Below, piece after piece: positions 54,223 through 62,452 of a stretch of 64,000 nucleotides of DNA. The notes beneath the pieces were generated by a model, which worked only from the letters and a program-made list of their open reading frames with translations, did no database searches and was not told where the DNA came from. Both the position numbers and the translations under genes were made by a program. The stretch is from Dietzia timorensis. Lineage in GTDB: Bacteria > Actinomycetota > Actinomycetes > Mycobacteriales > Mycobacteriaceae. Where the stretch lies: the NCBI RefSeq assembly GCF_001659785.1, contig NZ_CP015961.1, forward strand, positions 3,100,001 to 3,164,000, in the 5' to 3' direction. Every line of letters starts with the position of its first letter. Positions within the stretch are counted from its first letter, which is position 1.

Positions 54223-54825
54223 CTAGAACGAGCGCCGCAGCGGCACGACAAGCATGGGAGCGATGACGTCGGCCAACTGCGCTCGCGGCATCGACGCGAA
54301 CGGCTCGAGCCGGAACACATAGCGGCTCATCAGCGTCCCCACGAGTACCGAGGCCACCGCCCCGCCGCGCACCCGAGCGCGCTCCCCGCCGAGGATCTCG
54401 GCGATCCGGCCAAGGAGCTCGGCGCTCATGAACTCCGCGATTGCCGATCGGGTCTGTTCGTCGTGCGCCGCCTGCCGGATGACGCCGAGCAGCGGCTCCC
54501 GAAAGGCCTCCTGGTCCCACATGTAGAGGAACGTGACGGCGATCTTGCGCGCGAAATCGCGGGGATTCGAGGTGTCCGCGTGCTGCAGGACCACGTCGAG
54601 GATCACCCGAGGCGAGACATCGATGGCCATCGCTTCCGCGAACAGCCCACGCTTGGAGCCGAAATGATAATTCACCATCGCGTGATCGACGCCGGCAATC
54701 TCGGCGATCGCGCGGGCGGAGGTTCGGTCGTACCCGCGGAGCATGAACTGCTCGCGAGCTGCGCCAAGAAGCGCGGTTCGCGTGCGCGAGGGCCCCTTGC
54801 GCCGACCTCTCGGAGAATTCACCAC
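54223..54825 (-). CDS. TetR-family transcriptional regulator
   Basis: About 200 residues from the GTG at 54825 (VVNSPRGRRKG). The N-terminal helix-turn-helix reads FMLRGYDRTSARAIAEIAGV and HAMVNYHFGSKRGLFAEAM, typical of TetR. The C-terminal ligand domain (about 70-200) is of the TetR_C_17 kind seen in drug-efflux regulators. It is divergent from the ABC exporter genes, starting 39 bases from the ATPase ATG, so it probably controls them. Start uncertain: several GTGs and a poor ribosome-binding site. Confidence 0.87.
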   Translation of the reverse strand: MVNSPRGRRKGPSRTRTALLGAAREQFMLRGYDRTSARAIAEIAGVDHAMVNYHFGSKRGLFAEAMAIDVSPRVILDVVLQHADTSNPRDFARKIAVTFLYMWDQEAFREPLLGVIRQAAHDEQTRSAIAEFMSAELLGRIAEILGGERARVRGGAVASVLVGTLMSRYVFRLEPFASMPRAQLADVIAPMLVVPLRRSF

Positions 54826-54863
54826 GGTGGAAATCGTACCCGTCCCGGGAGGACGCTGGGCGC

Positions 54864-55577
54864 ATGGAGACGACACGAAATGTGGCACTGTCCGCCGCCG
54901 GCTTGTCCGTCCGGCGCGGCAAGAAGCAGGTCCTAAAGAATCTGGAGTTCGACGTCATCCGTGGATCCGTGACCGGCCTGCTCGGGCCTTCGGGTGGCGG
55001 AAAGACGACGCTAATGCGCGCGATCGTCGGCGTGCAGGCCGGGGTTATCGGGACGCTCACGGTGCTCGGCGAGCCGGCGGGGGCGCGGGCGCTGCGTTCG
55101 CGCATCGGCTACGTGACCCAGGCGGCGAGCGTGTACGAGGACCTCACCGTGACCGAGAATTTGCGGTTCTTCGCCAAGCTGCTCGGAGCGCCGCGCGCGC
55201 AGGTCGCGAGGGTGATCGAGCAGGTCGACCTAGCGAGCCACGCGGGCGAGCTCGCGCGGAACCTCTCCGGTGGGCAGCGCTCGCGGGTGAGCCTCGCGGC
55301 GGCGCTGCTCGGGAATCCGGAGCTGCTCGTGCTCGACGAGCCGACCGTGGGGCTCGACCCCGTGCTGCGCGTCGAGCTGTGGCGCCTGTTCGCCGAGCTC
55401 GCCGACGCGGGCACGACGATTATCGTCTCGAGCCACGTGATGGACGAGGCCGAGCACTGTTCCCGGCTCCTGTTGCTGCGCGAGGGCGAGTTGATCGCGG
55501 ACTCCTCCCCCGAGGCGCTACTGCAGGAGACGCACACTACGGATGTCGAGTCCGCGTTCTTGGAGCTGGTCCGATGA
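54864..55577 (+). CDS. ABC transporter ATP-binding protein (drug/daunorubicin-type exporter)
   Basis: A 237-residue ATPase; ATG 54864 after GGGAGGACG. Walker A GPSGGGKTT (about 42), Q-loop YVTQAASVYEDLTV, signature LSGGQRSRVSLAAALL (about 139), Walker B LLVLDEPTVGLDP, switch His in SSHVMDEAEH. It belongs to the DrrA/NatA group that exports lipids or drugs with an ABC-2 permease. Its stop overlaps the permease start (ATGA). Confidence 0.93.
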   Translation: METTRNVALSAAGLSVRRGKKQVLKNLEFDVIRGSVTGLLGPSGGGKTTLMRAIVGVQAGVIGTLTVLGEPAGARALRSRIGYVTQAASVYEDLTVTENLRFFAKLLGAPRAQVARVIEQVDLASHAGELARNLSGGQRSRVSLAAALLGNPELLVLDEPTVGLDPVLRVELWRLFAELADAGTTIIVSSHVMDEAEHCSRLLLLREGELIADSSPEALLQETHTTDVESAFLELVR

Positions 55578-56311
55578 GCATCCGAATCACCGGGGCCGTC
55601 GCCGCGCGCGTGCTCACGCAGGTGCGCCGCGACCCGCGCACGCTGGTCATGCTGCTCGCCGTACCCTCGCTGCTCATGGCACTGCTGTGGTGGCTGTATT
55701 CGGCGACGCCGATGAGCCTCTTCGGGCGCATCGCGCCGGCGCTTCTCGCGCTGCTGCCGTTCATCCTCATGTTCCTCGTGACCTCGGTGACGACGCTGCG
55801 CGAGCGCACCTCGGGCACCCTCGAACGCGCGCTCACCACGCCGATGGGCAAGCTCGATCTCGTGGCCGGCTACGGCCTCGCGTTCGGGCTCATCGCGCTG
55901 GTGCAAACCTCCATCGCGATCGCCGTGTCGACGACCTGGCTCGGCCTCGACCTCGCGGGCAGCGTGTGGCTGTTCACGCTCGTCGCCGTGCTCGACGCGT
56001 TCGCCGGCACCGCCCTCGGCCTGCTCGTGAGCGCGTTCGCGCGCACCGAGTTCCAGGCCGTGCAGTTCATGCCCGTGCTCATCGTGCCGCAGATCTTCCT
56101 GTGCGGGCTCCTCGTCCCGCGCGAGCAGCTGCCCGGGGCTCTCGAGGCGCTGTCGAATGTGCTGCCGCTGTCCTACGCCGCCCGGGCGATGAACACGTTG
56201 TCGACCTCGACGTCCGCCGACGGCGTCGGCCGCGATATCGCCGTGGTCGCCGGATTCATCGTCGTCTTCATCGCGCTCGGGGCCGCGACGCTTCGCCGCC
56301 GCACGCAGTAG
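55574..56311 (+). CDS. ABC-2 type transporter permease
   Basis: A 245-residue membrane protein with six predicted helices. The ABC-2 hallmark LRERTSGTLERALTTPMG follows the second helix, and LIVPQIFLCGLLVPREQLPG and LPLSYAARAM are the conserved C-terminal motifs of DrrB/NodJ-like permeases. It forms a half transporter with the ATPase; the cargo is unknown. Likely regulated by the divergent TetR protein. Confidence 0.92.
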   Translation: MSIRITGAVAARVLTQVRRDPRTLVMLLAVPSLLMALLWWLYSATPMSLFGRIAPALLALLPFILMFLVTSVTTLRERTSGTLERALTTPMGKLDLVAGYGLAFGLIALVQTSIAIAVSTTWLGLDLAGSVWLFTLVAVLDAFAGTALGLLVSAFARTEFQAVQFMPVLIVPQIFLCGLLVPREQLPGALEALSNVLPLSYAARAMNTLSTSTSADGVGRDIAVVAGFIVVFIALGAATLRRRTQ

Positions 56312-56333
56312 GGACGAGATTACTCCGCAGCCA

Positions 56334-56630
56334 TTAGTGTGACGCCAGGTATTGCTCCAGCGCTTCGCGAACGACCTCCCCGGGCCTACGACCTTGGTCC
56401 GATGCCACTTCGTCCAGTCTCGAGCGGGTCGCTGCGGACATGCGAAGATTGAAGCTCGGTGAGGTCCCGGCCGAAGAGAGCGAGGGTCGCCCGGCAGCGG
56501 TCCTCACGTCTTCGACGATTCGCTCCACGTCTTTCTCACTCAGCTCTTCACTCGCCGTCGCATCGCGAATCGTTGTTCCCTTGTGCGGCCGATACTCTTC
56601 CGGATCGAGTGCGGTTTTTCTATCCTTCAT
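56334..56630 (-). CDS. CopG/ribbon-helix-helix antitoxin-like protein
   Basis: A 98-residue protein with a C-terminal ribbon-helix-helix region (FNLRMSAATRSRLDEVASDQ, GRRPGEVVREALEQYLASH) and a charged N-terminus (KDVERIVEDVRTAAGRPS). Layout is that of antitoxins that autoregulate a toxin-antitoxin operon. Immediately upstream only a 20-codon toxin remnant is present, so the antitoxin appears orphaned. Confidence 0.72.
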   Translation of the reverse strand: MKDRKTALDPEEYRPHKGTTIRDATASEELSEKDVERIVEDVRTAAGRPSLSSAGTSPSFNLRMSAATRSRLDEVASDQGRRPGEVVREALEQYLASH

Positions 56631-56689
56631 CTTCGTTCCTCGTTCGCGAATCGGCGCTTGCGCGCCGACTGCGACCAGACAACCTTCAC
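56627..56689 (-). pseudogene. Truncated toxin remnant upstream of the antitoxin gene
   Basis: A 20-codon frame from GTG 56689 reads MKVVWSQSARKRRFANEERR and ends in a TGA that overlaps the antitoxin ATG. KVxWSxSARKHR is the usual N-terminus of a small toxin-like protein paired with such antitoxins in actinobacteria. The body of the toxin is missing and the C-terminal residues may be the original toxin end joined by an internal deletion. Assignment is from memory of similar genes. Confidence 0.4.
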
Positions 56690-56749
56690 ATCAATATTGT
56701 GCCACAAAATTGAGGAGATCGAACCCCTAGTCGCGAAGCGAATCGGCAC

Positions 56750-56761
56750 GTCCGACGTCAT
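56750..56761 (+). repeat. Copy of the dispersed 12-base word, left of the symporter terminator
   Basis: Exact STCCGNCGTCAT on the plus strand, continuing AAATGG as at 5648 (reversed). With the copy at 56857 it brackets the terminator hairpin in opposite orientations. Confidence 0.7.
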
Positions 56762-56770
56762 AAATGGAAA

Positions 56771-56805
56771 AACCGGTGCCGGAGCGCGATGCTCCGGCCC
56801 CGGTT
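56771..56805 (-). terminator. Terminator of the AGCS symporter gene
   Basis: AACCGGTGCCGGAGC (56771-56785) pairs with 56791-56805 with one mismatch and a 5-base loop; on the minus strand it is followed by TTTTTCC, a good U-run. Confidence 0.85.
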
Positions 56806-56856
56806 ATGGACCACACTTTTGGGCCCAAGGTTCGCGATGGTGGGCGCCTTTCGGTT

Positions 56857-56868
56857 ATGACGCCGGAG
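56857..56868 (-). repeat. Copy of the dispersed 12-base word, right of the symporter terminator
   Basis: Exact match on the minus strand, two bases from the symporter stop codon. Confidence 0.7.
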
Positions 56869-56869
56869 G

Positions 56870-58426
56870 CTAGACCTTCTCCGGCGTTCCCGGGCCGTCG
56901 ACCTTCTTGACGTTGTAGCCGTCGGCGCGCAGCTCCCACAGCTCCGCGTTGCGGATGCCGAGCGTGCGCGGGTCGAACTGCGGATCGAGGCCGCTCTTCT
57001 TCTGCGCGCGGAAATCCCCCAGCACCTTGAGCGCGGGCACCTGCAGGACGAGGATCGCGAGGATGTTGAGCCACGCCATCGCGCCGACGCCGATGTCGCC
57101 GAGCGCCCAGGCCTGGCCGGGCTCGGTGCTCAGGCCGCCGATGGCGACCGCGACGACGATGAGGACGCGCAGCACCCACACGAGCGCGCGGCGCACCGTG
57201 TGGTTCGGCACCCACCGCATGACGTAGGTGAGGTTCGTTTCCGCCATGTAGTAGTAAGCGACGATCGTCGTGAACGCGAAGAAGAACAGCGAGAGCGCGA
57301 CGAAGGACGGGCCCGCGCCCGGGATCGAGCTGAACATGCTGTCGATGCCCGCCTGCGCGAAGCCCGGGCCGGCGGCGACGTCGTCAGCGATGCCGCCGGA
57401 GCCCCGCTGCAGGATCTCGCTCGGCTCCTCGACGCCGTTCTGGTACACGCGGTACATGCCGGTCGAGAGGATGAGGAAGGCAGTGGCCGAGCAGACGAAC
57501 AGGGTGTCGATGTAGACGGCGAAGGCCTGCACGAATCCCTGCTTGGCGGGGTGGGAGACCTCGGCGGCGGCCGCCGCGTGCGGGCCCGTGCCCTGTCCGG
57601 CCTCGTTCGAGTAGAGGCCACGCTTGACGCCCCACTGGACGGCGAGGCCCCAGATGGCGCCGTACACGGCGTCCGTGCCGAAGGCGGAGCCGAAGATGCT
57701 GCTGAACACGTCGACGATCTGGTCGTAGTTCATGAACATCACGACGATCGCGACGACGATGTAGATCGTCGCCATGAACGGCACGACGTAGGAGGCGAAA
57801 AGTGCAATACGCTTGACGCCGCCGACGATGATGAGCAGGAGGAGCGAGACGATGATGAGTGTCGGTATCCACAGCGGCAGATCCCAGGCCTGGTTCGCCG
57901 ATTCGGTGATGCCGTTGGCCTGCACGCCGGGCAGGAAGAAGCTCATCGCGATGACGGTGACGACGGCGAACAAGATCGCGTAGAACAGCGAGAAGTCGCG
58001 CGCCTTGGTGTGCTTGTATGCCTTCTCGATGTAAAAGGCCGGCCCGCCGCGGTATTCGCCGGTGTCCTGATCCTTTTCCTTATAGACCTGGCCGAGCGCA
58101 CATTCGACAAAGGATGTGGCGGCGCCGAGGAACGCCATGACCCACATCCAGAACACCGCGCCGGGACCGCCGAAGGCGATGGCCGTGGCGACGCCGGCGA
58201 TGTTGCCCGTGCCGACGCGGCCGGCGAGGGAGATCATGAGCGACTGGAACGAGGACACGCCCGAATCGGACTTCTGGCCCTTGACGATCTGGCGGATCAT
58301 GTCGGGGATATTGACGACCTGCACGAAGAAGGTACGGACCGTGAAGTACAGGCCGGCGCCGAGGCAGAGGACGATAAAGGGCGGACCCATGATGTTGCTG
58401 GCAAGCCAATCAATGGCATCGCTCAT
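56870..58426 (-). CDS. Alanine/glycine:cation symporter (AGCS family)
   Basis: A 518-residue membrane protein with about ten to eleven helices that takes up alanine or glycine with sodium. Family signatures: LAGRVGTGNIAGVATAIAFG with GGPGAVFWMWVMAFLG (about 70-105), GALYFTVRTFF-like N-terminus, GLAVQWGVKRGLYSNEAGQG (about 268) and AEVSHPAKQGFVQAFAVYID. The C-terminus is hydrophilic and extends 50 residues past the last helix. Upstream is a short palindrome, GGAAATAGGATTTCC, near the start. A terminator follows, bracketed by two copies of the dispersed word. Confidence 0.92.
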   Translation of the reverse strand: MSDAIDWLASNIMGPPFIVLCLGAGLYFTVRTFFVQVVNIPDMIRQIVKGQKSDSGVSSFQSLMISLAGRVGTGNIAGVATAIAFGGPGAVFWMWVMAFLGAATSFVECALGQVYKEKDQDTGEYRGGPAFYIEKAYKHTKARDFSLFYAILFAVVTVIAMSFFLPGVQANGITESANQAWDLPLWIPTLIIVSLLLLIIVGGVKRIALFASYVVPFMATIYIVVAIVVMFMNYDQIVDVFSSIFGSAFGTDAVYGAIWGLAVQWGVKRGLYSNEAGQGTGPHAAAAAEVSHPAKQGFVQAFAVYIDTLFVCSATAFLILSTGMYRVYQNGVEEPSEILQRGSGGIADDVAAGPGFAQAGIDSMFSSIPGAGPSFVALSLFFFAFTTIVAYYYMAETNLTYVMRWVPNHTVRRALVWVLRVLIVVAVAIGGLSTEPGQAWALGDIGVGAMAWLNILAILVLQVPALKVLGDFRAQKKSGLDPQFDPRTLGIRNAELWELRADGYNVKKVDGPGTPEKV

Positions 58427-58449
58427 GAGGGGCGAACCTTTCTAACCAA

Positions 58450-58464
58450 GGAAATAGGATTTCC
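58450..58464. promoter_or_regulatory. Short palindrome upstream of the symporter gene
   Basis: GGAAATAGGATTTCC: perfect 6-bp arms around AGG, 24-38 bases before the symporter start. Possible operator or leader stem. A TATAA box-like sequence (TTATAAG region, 58538-58545) lies upstream on that strand. Confidence 0.35.
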
Positions 58465-58569
58465 TCAAGTTAGAGGATGGAACGTGCCCGACAGAAGGTT
58501 TCCGCGAGTTTGTTTACGCACCGGAAACAGCGACCTCGGTTTATAAGAAATAAATCACCGAATCCGGTC

Positions 58570-59937
58570 CTACCGCCCGCGCCCAAGGGCGCGATAGTCG
58601 AATCCGGCGGACTCCCAGGCCTCGCGCGGGAGGCAGTTGCGGCCGTCGAGGACGTGGCGCCCGCGGGCGACCTCGGCGACCGACGCCGGGTCGAGCCCGA
58701 TGAACTCTTTCCATTCGGTCGCGACGATGACCATGTCCGCGCCGGTGCATGCCCCGAGAGCGGAATCGGCGTAGCCGAGCGTCGGGTAGAGGCGGCGGCA
58801 GTTGTCGAGAGCCTGCGGATCGTAGACCATGACCTGCGCGCCCTTGAGCGAGAGCATGCCGGCGATGTTGAGCGCCGGCGAGTCCCGCACATCGTCCGAA
58901 TCCGGCTTGAACGCGGCCCCGAGCACCGCGACGGTCGTGCCGATAAGCGAGCCACCCATGGTGTCGACGGCGAGCTGCACCATCTTCTCTCGGCGGCGCA
59001 TGTTGATCGCGTCGACCTCGCGGAGGAACGTGAGCGCCTGGTCCGCGCCGAGCTCGCCGGCGCGCGCCATGAACGCGCGGATATCCTTGGGCAGGCAGCC
59101 GCCGCCGAAGCCGAGGCCGGCGCCGAGGAAGCGGCGGCCGATGCGCGGGTCCATGCCGATGGCATCGGCGAGGACGGTGACGTCGGCGCCCGCCGCCTCG
59201 CACACCTCGGATACGGCGTTGATGAAGGAGATCTTCGTCGCCAGGAACGCGTTGGCGGAGACCTTGACCAGCTCGGCGGTCGCGAGGTCCGTGACGATCA
59301 ACGGGGTCGCGGTCTCGCCGGCGTCGCGCTGCTCCGGCGTCATACCTTTAAAAAGGATGGACTCGTAGGCCTCGTAGAGAAGGTTCTGGCCGAAGGTGGG
59401 ACCCGACTCCGGATCGGACAGGCCGATGACGACGCGGTCCGGTTCGAGCGTGTCCTTGACCGCGAAGCCCTCGCGGAGGAACTCGGGGTTCCACAGGACC
59501 TCAAGGGTGACTCCGTCCGGGGTGAGCTCGTCGGCGAGCTCCTGCAGGCGGGCCGCTGTGCCGACGGGGACCGTGGACTTGCCGACGATCGCGCTGTTGC
59601 GGGTGAGCGTCGGCGCCAGCTCCCGCACCACGGCCTCTACATAAGTGGTGTCCGCGGCGAAGTCGCCCTTGCGCTGCGGGGTACCGACGCCGATGAAGAA
59701 GAGTTCGGCATGCTCGGCGGCCTCACCGTAGTCGGTGGTGAAGCGCAGGAGACCCGAATCCACCGTGCGGCGGAGGAGCTCGGGCAGGCCCGGCTCGAAG
59801 AACGGGACCTCTCCCGCGGCGAGGCGGGCGATCTTCGCCTCGTCGACATCGATGCCGAGCACGTCGTGCCCCAACTCGGCCATACAAGCGGCGTGGGTAG
59901 CGCCGAGATATCCGGTACCAAAAACGGCCATACGCAT
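58570..59937 (-). CDS. ugd: UDP-glucose 6-dehydrogenase (UDP-glucose/GDP-mannose dehydrogenase family)
   Basis: A 455-residue enzyme that oxidises UDP-glucose to UDP-glucuronate in two NAD-dependent steps, supplying envelope polysaccharide precursors. NAD motif FGTGYLGATHAACMAELGHD (about 5-24); STVPVGT (about 129); the catalytic Cys in GGGCLPKDIRAFM (about 279) with FLGAGLGFG before it. C-terminal domain with VLGAAFKPDSDDVRDSPAL. Order ugd-dcd is typical of Corynebacterium. The dispersed word occurs at 59332 encoding GMTPEQRD. Confidence 0.94.
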   Translation of the reverse strand: MRMAVFGTGYLGATHAACMAELGHDVLGIDVDEAKIARLAAGEVPFFEPGLPELLRRTVDSGLLRFTTDYGEAAEHAELFFIGVGTPQRKGDFAADTTYVEAVVRELAPTLTRNSAIVGKSTVPVGTAARLQELADELTPDGVTLEVLWNPEFLREGFAVKDTLEPDRVVIGLSDPESGPTFGQNLLYEAYESILFKGMTPEQRDAGETATPLIVTDLATAELVKVSANAFLATKISFINAVSEVCEAAGADVTVLADAIGMDPRIGRRFLGAGLGFGGGCLPKDIRAFMARAGELGADQALTFLREVDAINMRRREKMVQLAVDTMGGSLIGTTVAVLGAAFKPDSDDVRDSPALNIAGMLSLKGAQVMVYDPQALDNCRRLYPTLGYADSALGACTGADMVIVATEWKEFIGLDPASVAEVARGRHVLDGRNCLPREAWESAGFDYRALGRGR

Positions 59938-60098
59938 ACGACCGATAATCGCACGCCGCAGTGGCTACCGATTCGCCATAGGAAGAAATATCGCCGCCGA
60001 GGAAGTGAACATCGGGTGATCACATGACCGGCAAGTAACCTTTTCGCGAACGCCCGCGCGCCGAGAGCTTCGCGTGGCCGCCCGGCCGCGCCGAACTA

Positions 60099-60665
60099 CT
60101 ACTGCCGGAAGTTGAGGTACGCCTTCGACGGCGTCGGCCCACGCTGCCCCTGGTACTTCGAGCCGACCCCGCTCGAACCATAGGGACGCTCGGCGGGGCT
60201 GGAGAGCTGGAACAGGCACAGCTGCCCGATCTTCATCCCCGGCCACAGCGTGATCGGTAGGTTCGCCACGTTAGACAGCTCGAGCGTGATGTGGCCGGTG
60301 AACCCCGGATCGATGAAGCCCGCGGTCGAGTGCGTGAGCAGCCCGAGCCGCCCGAGCGAGGATTTACCCTCGAGCCGACCCGCGACGTCCGCGCCGAGCG
60401 AGACCCGTTCGAGCGTCGCGCCGAGCACGAACTCGCCGGGGTGCAAGACGAACGATTCGCCCTCGGGCGTTTCCACGTGCGTCGTCAGCTCGTCCTGCTG
60501 CAGGGCCGGGTCGATGTGCGTGTACCGCGAGTTGTTGAACACGCGGAAGAACTTGTCCAGGCGCACGTCGACGCTCGAGGGCTGCACGAGGGATTCGTCG
60601 AGCGGATCGATCCCGAGGCGGCCGGAGTCGAGGCTGGCGCGGATGTCGCGGTCTGATAAAAGCAC
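60099..60665 (-). CDS. dcd: dCTP deaminase (bifunctional dCTP deaminase/dUTPase type)
   Basis: A 188-residue homotrimeric enzyme that makes dUMP (or dUTP) from dCTP for thymidylate synthesis. [20 protein letters not shown] start; [20 protein letters not shown] and [20 protein letters not shown] signatures; C-terminal [19 protein letters not shown]. Nearly the same length and sequence as the M. tuberculosis enzyme, which is bifunctional, so direct dUMP production is likely. Ribosome-binding site is not strong. It lies upstream of ugd on the same strand. Confidence 0.96.
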   Translation of the reverse strand: MLLSDRDIRASLDSGRLGIDPLDESLVQPSSVDVRLDKFFRVFNNSRYTHIDPALQQDELTTHVETPEGESFVLHPGEFVLGATLERVSLGADVAGRLEGKSSLGRLGLLTHSTAGFIDPGFTGHITLELSNVANLPITLWPGMKIGQLCLFQLSSPAERPYGSSGVGSKYQGQRGPTPSKAYLNFRQ

Positions 60666-60752
60666 GGAGATAAGGCTACCGCCCCCGACTTGGGCGCCGG
60701 AAGAACACGGGCGGATTCGCGAGTGCGGATTCCCGCGGGCGCGGCCTGCCGG

Positions 60753-61631
60753 CTACGCGCCGCGTGAGTCGTCGTTGCGATCCTGCAGCGGACGCGCCAT
60801 CACGGGCTCCTGCCCGATCGGCTTCGCCGACATCCCGCACAGGCGCCGGATCTCGCGGCCGAGGTCCGCGACCGTCACGCAATCGGTGGAGAAGTCGATC
60901 CGCCACTCGCGGCGCACCCCGCCGAGGTCGAGCGCGGACATCGTCACCCCGAACCGATCGAGCGCGGTGAGCACCGCCGTCTGCGGCAGCGCCAGTTCCC
61001 CACCCTGCCACTGCGCCTCGTGGCGCAGGTTGTGGAGCATTTTTCTCATGACGCCGGACGCCGGATCATTAAGCCGGGCGAGCCACACGGCCTCGATATC
61101 ACAGAAAGGATCGGGAGCTGCCAGCTCGAGCTCCTCCGGGAGGATGCCGTCGCAGCCCGTGGAGTCGACGAGATCGATGCGCTCGGGCCGCATCACGAGG
61201 AGGCGGACTTCCGTGCCGACGGCGAGGAGTTCCGGGTGCGCGACGTCAGCGGCGATCTCCAGCGCGAGCACGCGCTGCTCTTCGAGACCGGGGAGCGTGA
61301 TCGAACCGGTGACGCTCGCGATCTGCCGGACGAGGTGCCCGGGGCGATCTCCGCACGGGCACGAGCCGAGAAGTCCTGCGCCCGAGGGACCGAGTTCGGT
61401 CTGATAAACGCAATCGAGGAGTTCGCAGCGCGCCGTCGCTGCCATCAGTTCGGCCTGCCCGCCGAACGATTCGATGCCGAGAACGAGCGCGCCGCGGTGC
61501 AGGCACGAGAACACGATCGGGAAGCTCGCGGCGGGCGGATAGCCGGGTACCGCGAAGATCTCCACCTGGCCGCAGCCGGCCCGAACCAGGGAGGCGAGTC
61601 GTTCGGACGGGTCGGCGATCGCCGTGTGCAT
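60753..61631 (-). CDS. DUF2470 domain protein (heme-utilisation/heme-degradation-like)
   Basis: A 292-residue protein; ATG 61631 (MHTAIADPSERL) after AAGGGGGCG. The N-terminal split-barrel-like region (about 25-190, FPIVFSCLHRGALVLGIESF) resembles FMN/heme-binding HugZ-like folds. The C-terminus (MHNLRHEAQWQGGELALPQT-type segment to DFSTDCVTVADLGREIRRLC) matches DUF2470, found in proteins involved in heme iron use. An iron box (61857-61875) lies 226 bases upstream. Function by family only. Dispersed word copy at 61048. Confidence 0.72.
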   Translation of the reverse strand: MHTAIADPSERLASLVRAGCGQVEIFAVPGYPPAASFPIVFSCLHRGALVLGIESFGGQAELMAATARCELLDCVYQTELGPSGAGLLGSCPCGDRPGHLVRQIASVTGSITLPGLEEQRVLALEIAADVAHPELLAVGTEVRLLVMRPERIDLVDSTGCDGILPEELELAAPDPFCDIEAVWLARLNDPASGVMRKMLHNLRHEAQWQGGELALPQTAVLTALDRFGVTMSALDLGGVRREWRIDFSTDCVTVADLGREIRRLCGMSAKPIGQEPVMARPLQDRNDDSRGA

Positions 61632-61783
61632 TGCGCCCCCTTGGTTCTTGCCTATCGAAGCGGCGTGGTCATGTTCGATGAACGTGGATCGTGCTGTGCT
61701 TGGTGCGCGAGCTTCCGAGCTACGGTTCAGCTTTTCGCGCTGCGGCGGTAATCTCAATCCACGGACTCACGATGGTTTTAAGT

Positions 61784-61817
61784 GGCACTCGGGGGCCCTG
61801 CCCGACCCCCGAGTGCC
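61784..61817. terminator. 12-bp hairpin between the DUF2470 gene and the iron box
   Basis: GGCACTCGGGGG (61784-61795) pairs perfectly with 61806-61817 across a 10-base loop. No U-run on either strand. If a promoter overlaps the iron box and reads leftward, this would end or attenuate a leader of about 80 bases. Confidence 0.55.
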
Positions 61818-61856
61818 TAACGGAGCGCGGTCCGTGACGAGCCGCCGCGCTTCACA

Positions 61857-61875
61857 TTAGGTAAGGCTTACCTGT
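61857..61875. promoter_or_regulatory. DtxR/IdeR iron box
   Basis: TTAGGTAAGGCTTACCTGT matches the 19-bp DtxR/IdeR consensus TWAGGTWAGSCTWACCTWA at 17 of 19 positions. It lies between the minus-strand DUF2470 gene and the plus-strand small membrane gene (90 bases to its start), so iron-dependent repression of one or both is expected. Confidence 0.8.
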
Positions 61876-61964
61876 AAAAGCAACCCCTAACCGAAACTTT
61901 TTTCTGTTGCCCTTACCCCTGCCGGTCGCCGTCGTTTGGCAAAAGACCCTTCTGAAGTGGTGGA

Positions 61965-62240
61965 ATGGGTGGCATGACACGTCCAGAAGAACCTTCGAAA
62001 TACACGTGGAAGTGGACCATCTGGTCGACTGTTTTCCTCGGCATCGGGGTGGTCGTCTTCTTCATGGGAGTTACCGCCGGGGCCCCGCTGTGGCTCTCGC
62101 TCGCACTCGGTTTCGGAGTCGCGATCCTCGGCGGGATCGGCATGGGCATCGTTCCGCGAAACCCACCGAAGCCCGGAATCCACGGCAAGGGCTCGATGCC
62201 GGGCGGTGCGCGCAGGCAGTCGAAGGCGCCCAGAAAGTAG
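61965..62240 (+). CDS. Small membrane protein of unknown function
   Basis: A 91-residue protein with two membrane helices (IWSTVFLGIGVVVFFMGVTA and LWLSLALGFGVAILGGIGMG) and a basic, Pro-rich C-terminus (GSMPGGARRQSKAPRK). ATG 61965 or 61974 (MTRPEEPSKYTWKW) are both possible; neither has a strong ribosome-binding site. Conserved small hypothetical proteins of this kind occur next to tRNA-Gly in corynebacteria. Possibly iron-regulated through the upstream box. Confidence 0.68.
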   Translation: MGGMTRPEEPSKYTWKWTIWSTVFLGIGVVVFFMGVTAGAPLWLSLALGFGVAILGGIGMGIVPRNPPKPGIHGKGSMPGGARRQSKAPRK

Positions 62241-62324
62241 CCAACTCTGCGTGCTAAGCTAGGCGCAGCCTGCAACTCGGCGACCGCTTTTCATTCGAGA
62301 AGTTCGCTGGAGTTTTCGCAGCGT

Positions 62325-62398
62325 GCCGATGTAGTTCAATGGTAGAACTTCTGCTTCCCAAGCAGACAGCGCGGGTTCGATTCCCGTCATCGGCTCCA
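62325..62398 (+). tRNA. tRNA-Gly (anticodon CCC), CCA encoded
   Basis: Cloverleaf visible: acceptor GCCGATG pairs with CATCGGC, D-loop GTTCAATGGTAGAAC, anticodon stem CTGC/GCAG with loop TTCCCAA (anticodon CCC), T-arm GCGGGTTCGATTCCCGT with GGTTCGATTCC, then T-CCA. It has a small variable loop. Confidence 0.96.
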
Positions 62399-62452
62399 CT
62401 CTAATGATTTACCCGTCGATCGCTGTCCCACATTGGGCCGTATCGTGGCCCC

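Noticed and set aside
58427-58570. Glycine riboswitch ahead of the AGCS symporter
   Set aside because: The leader is about 100 bases and lacks the paired conserved GGAGAG/CACC blocks of glycine aptamers; only a short palindrome is visible.
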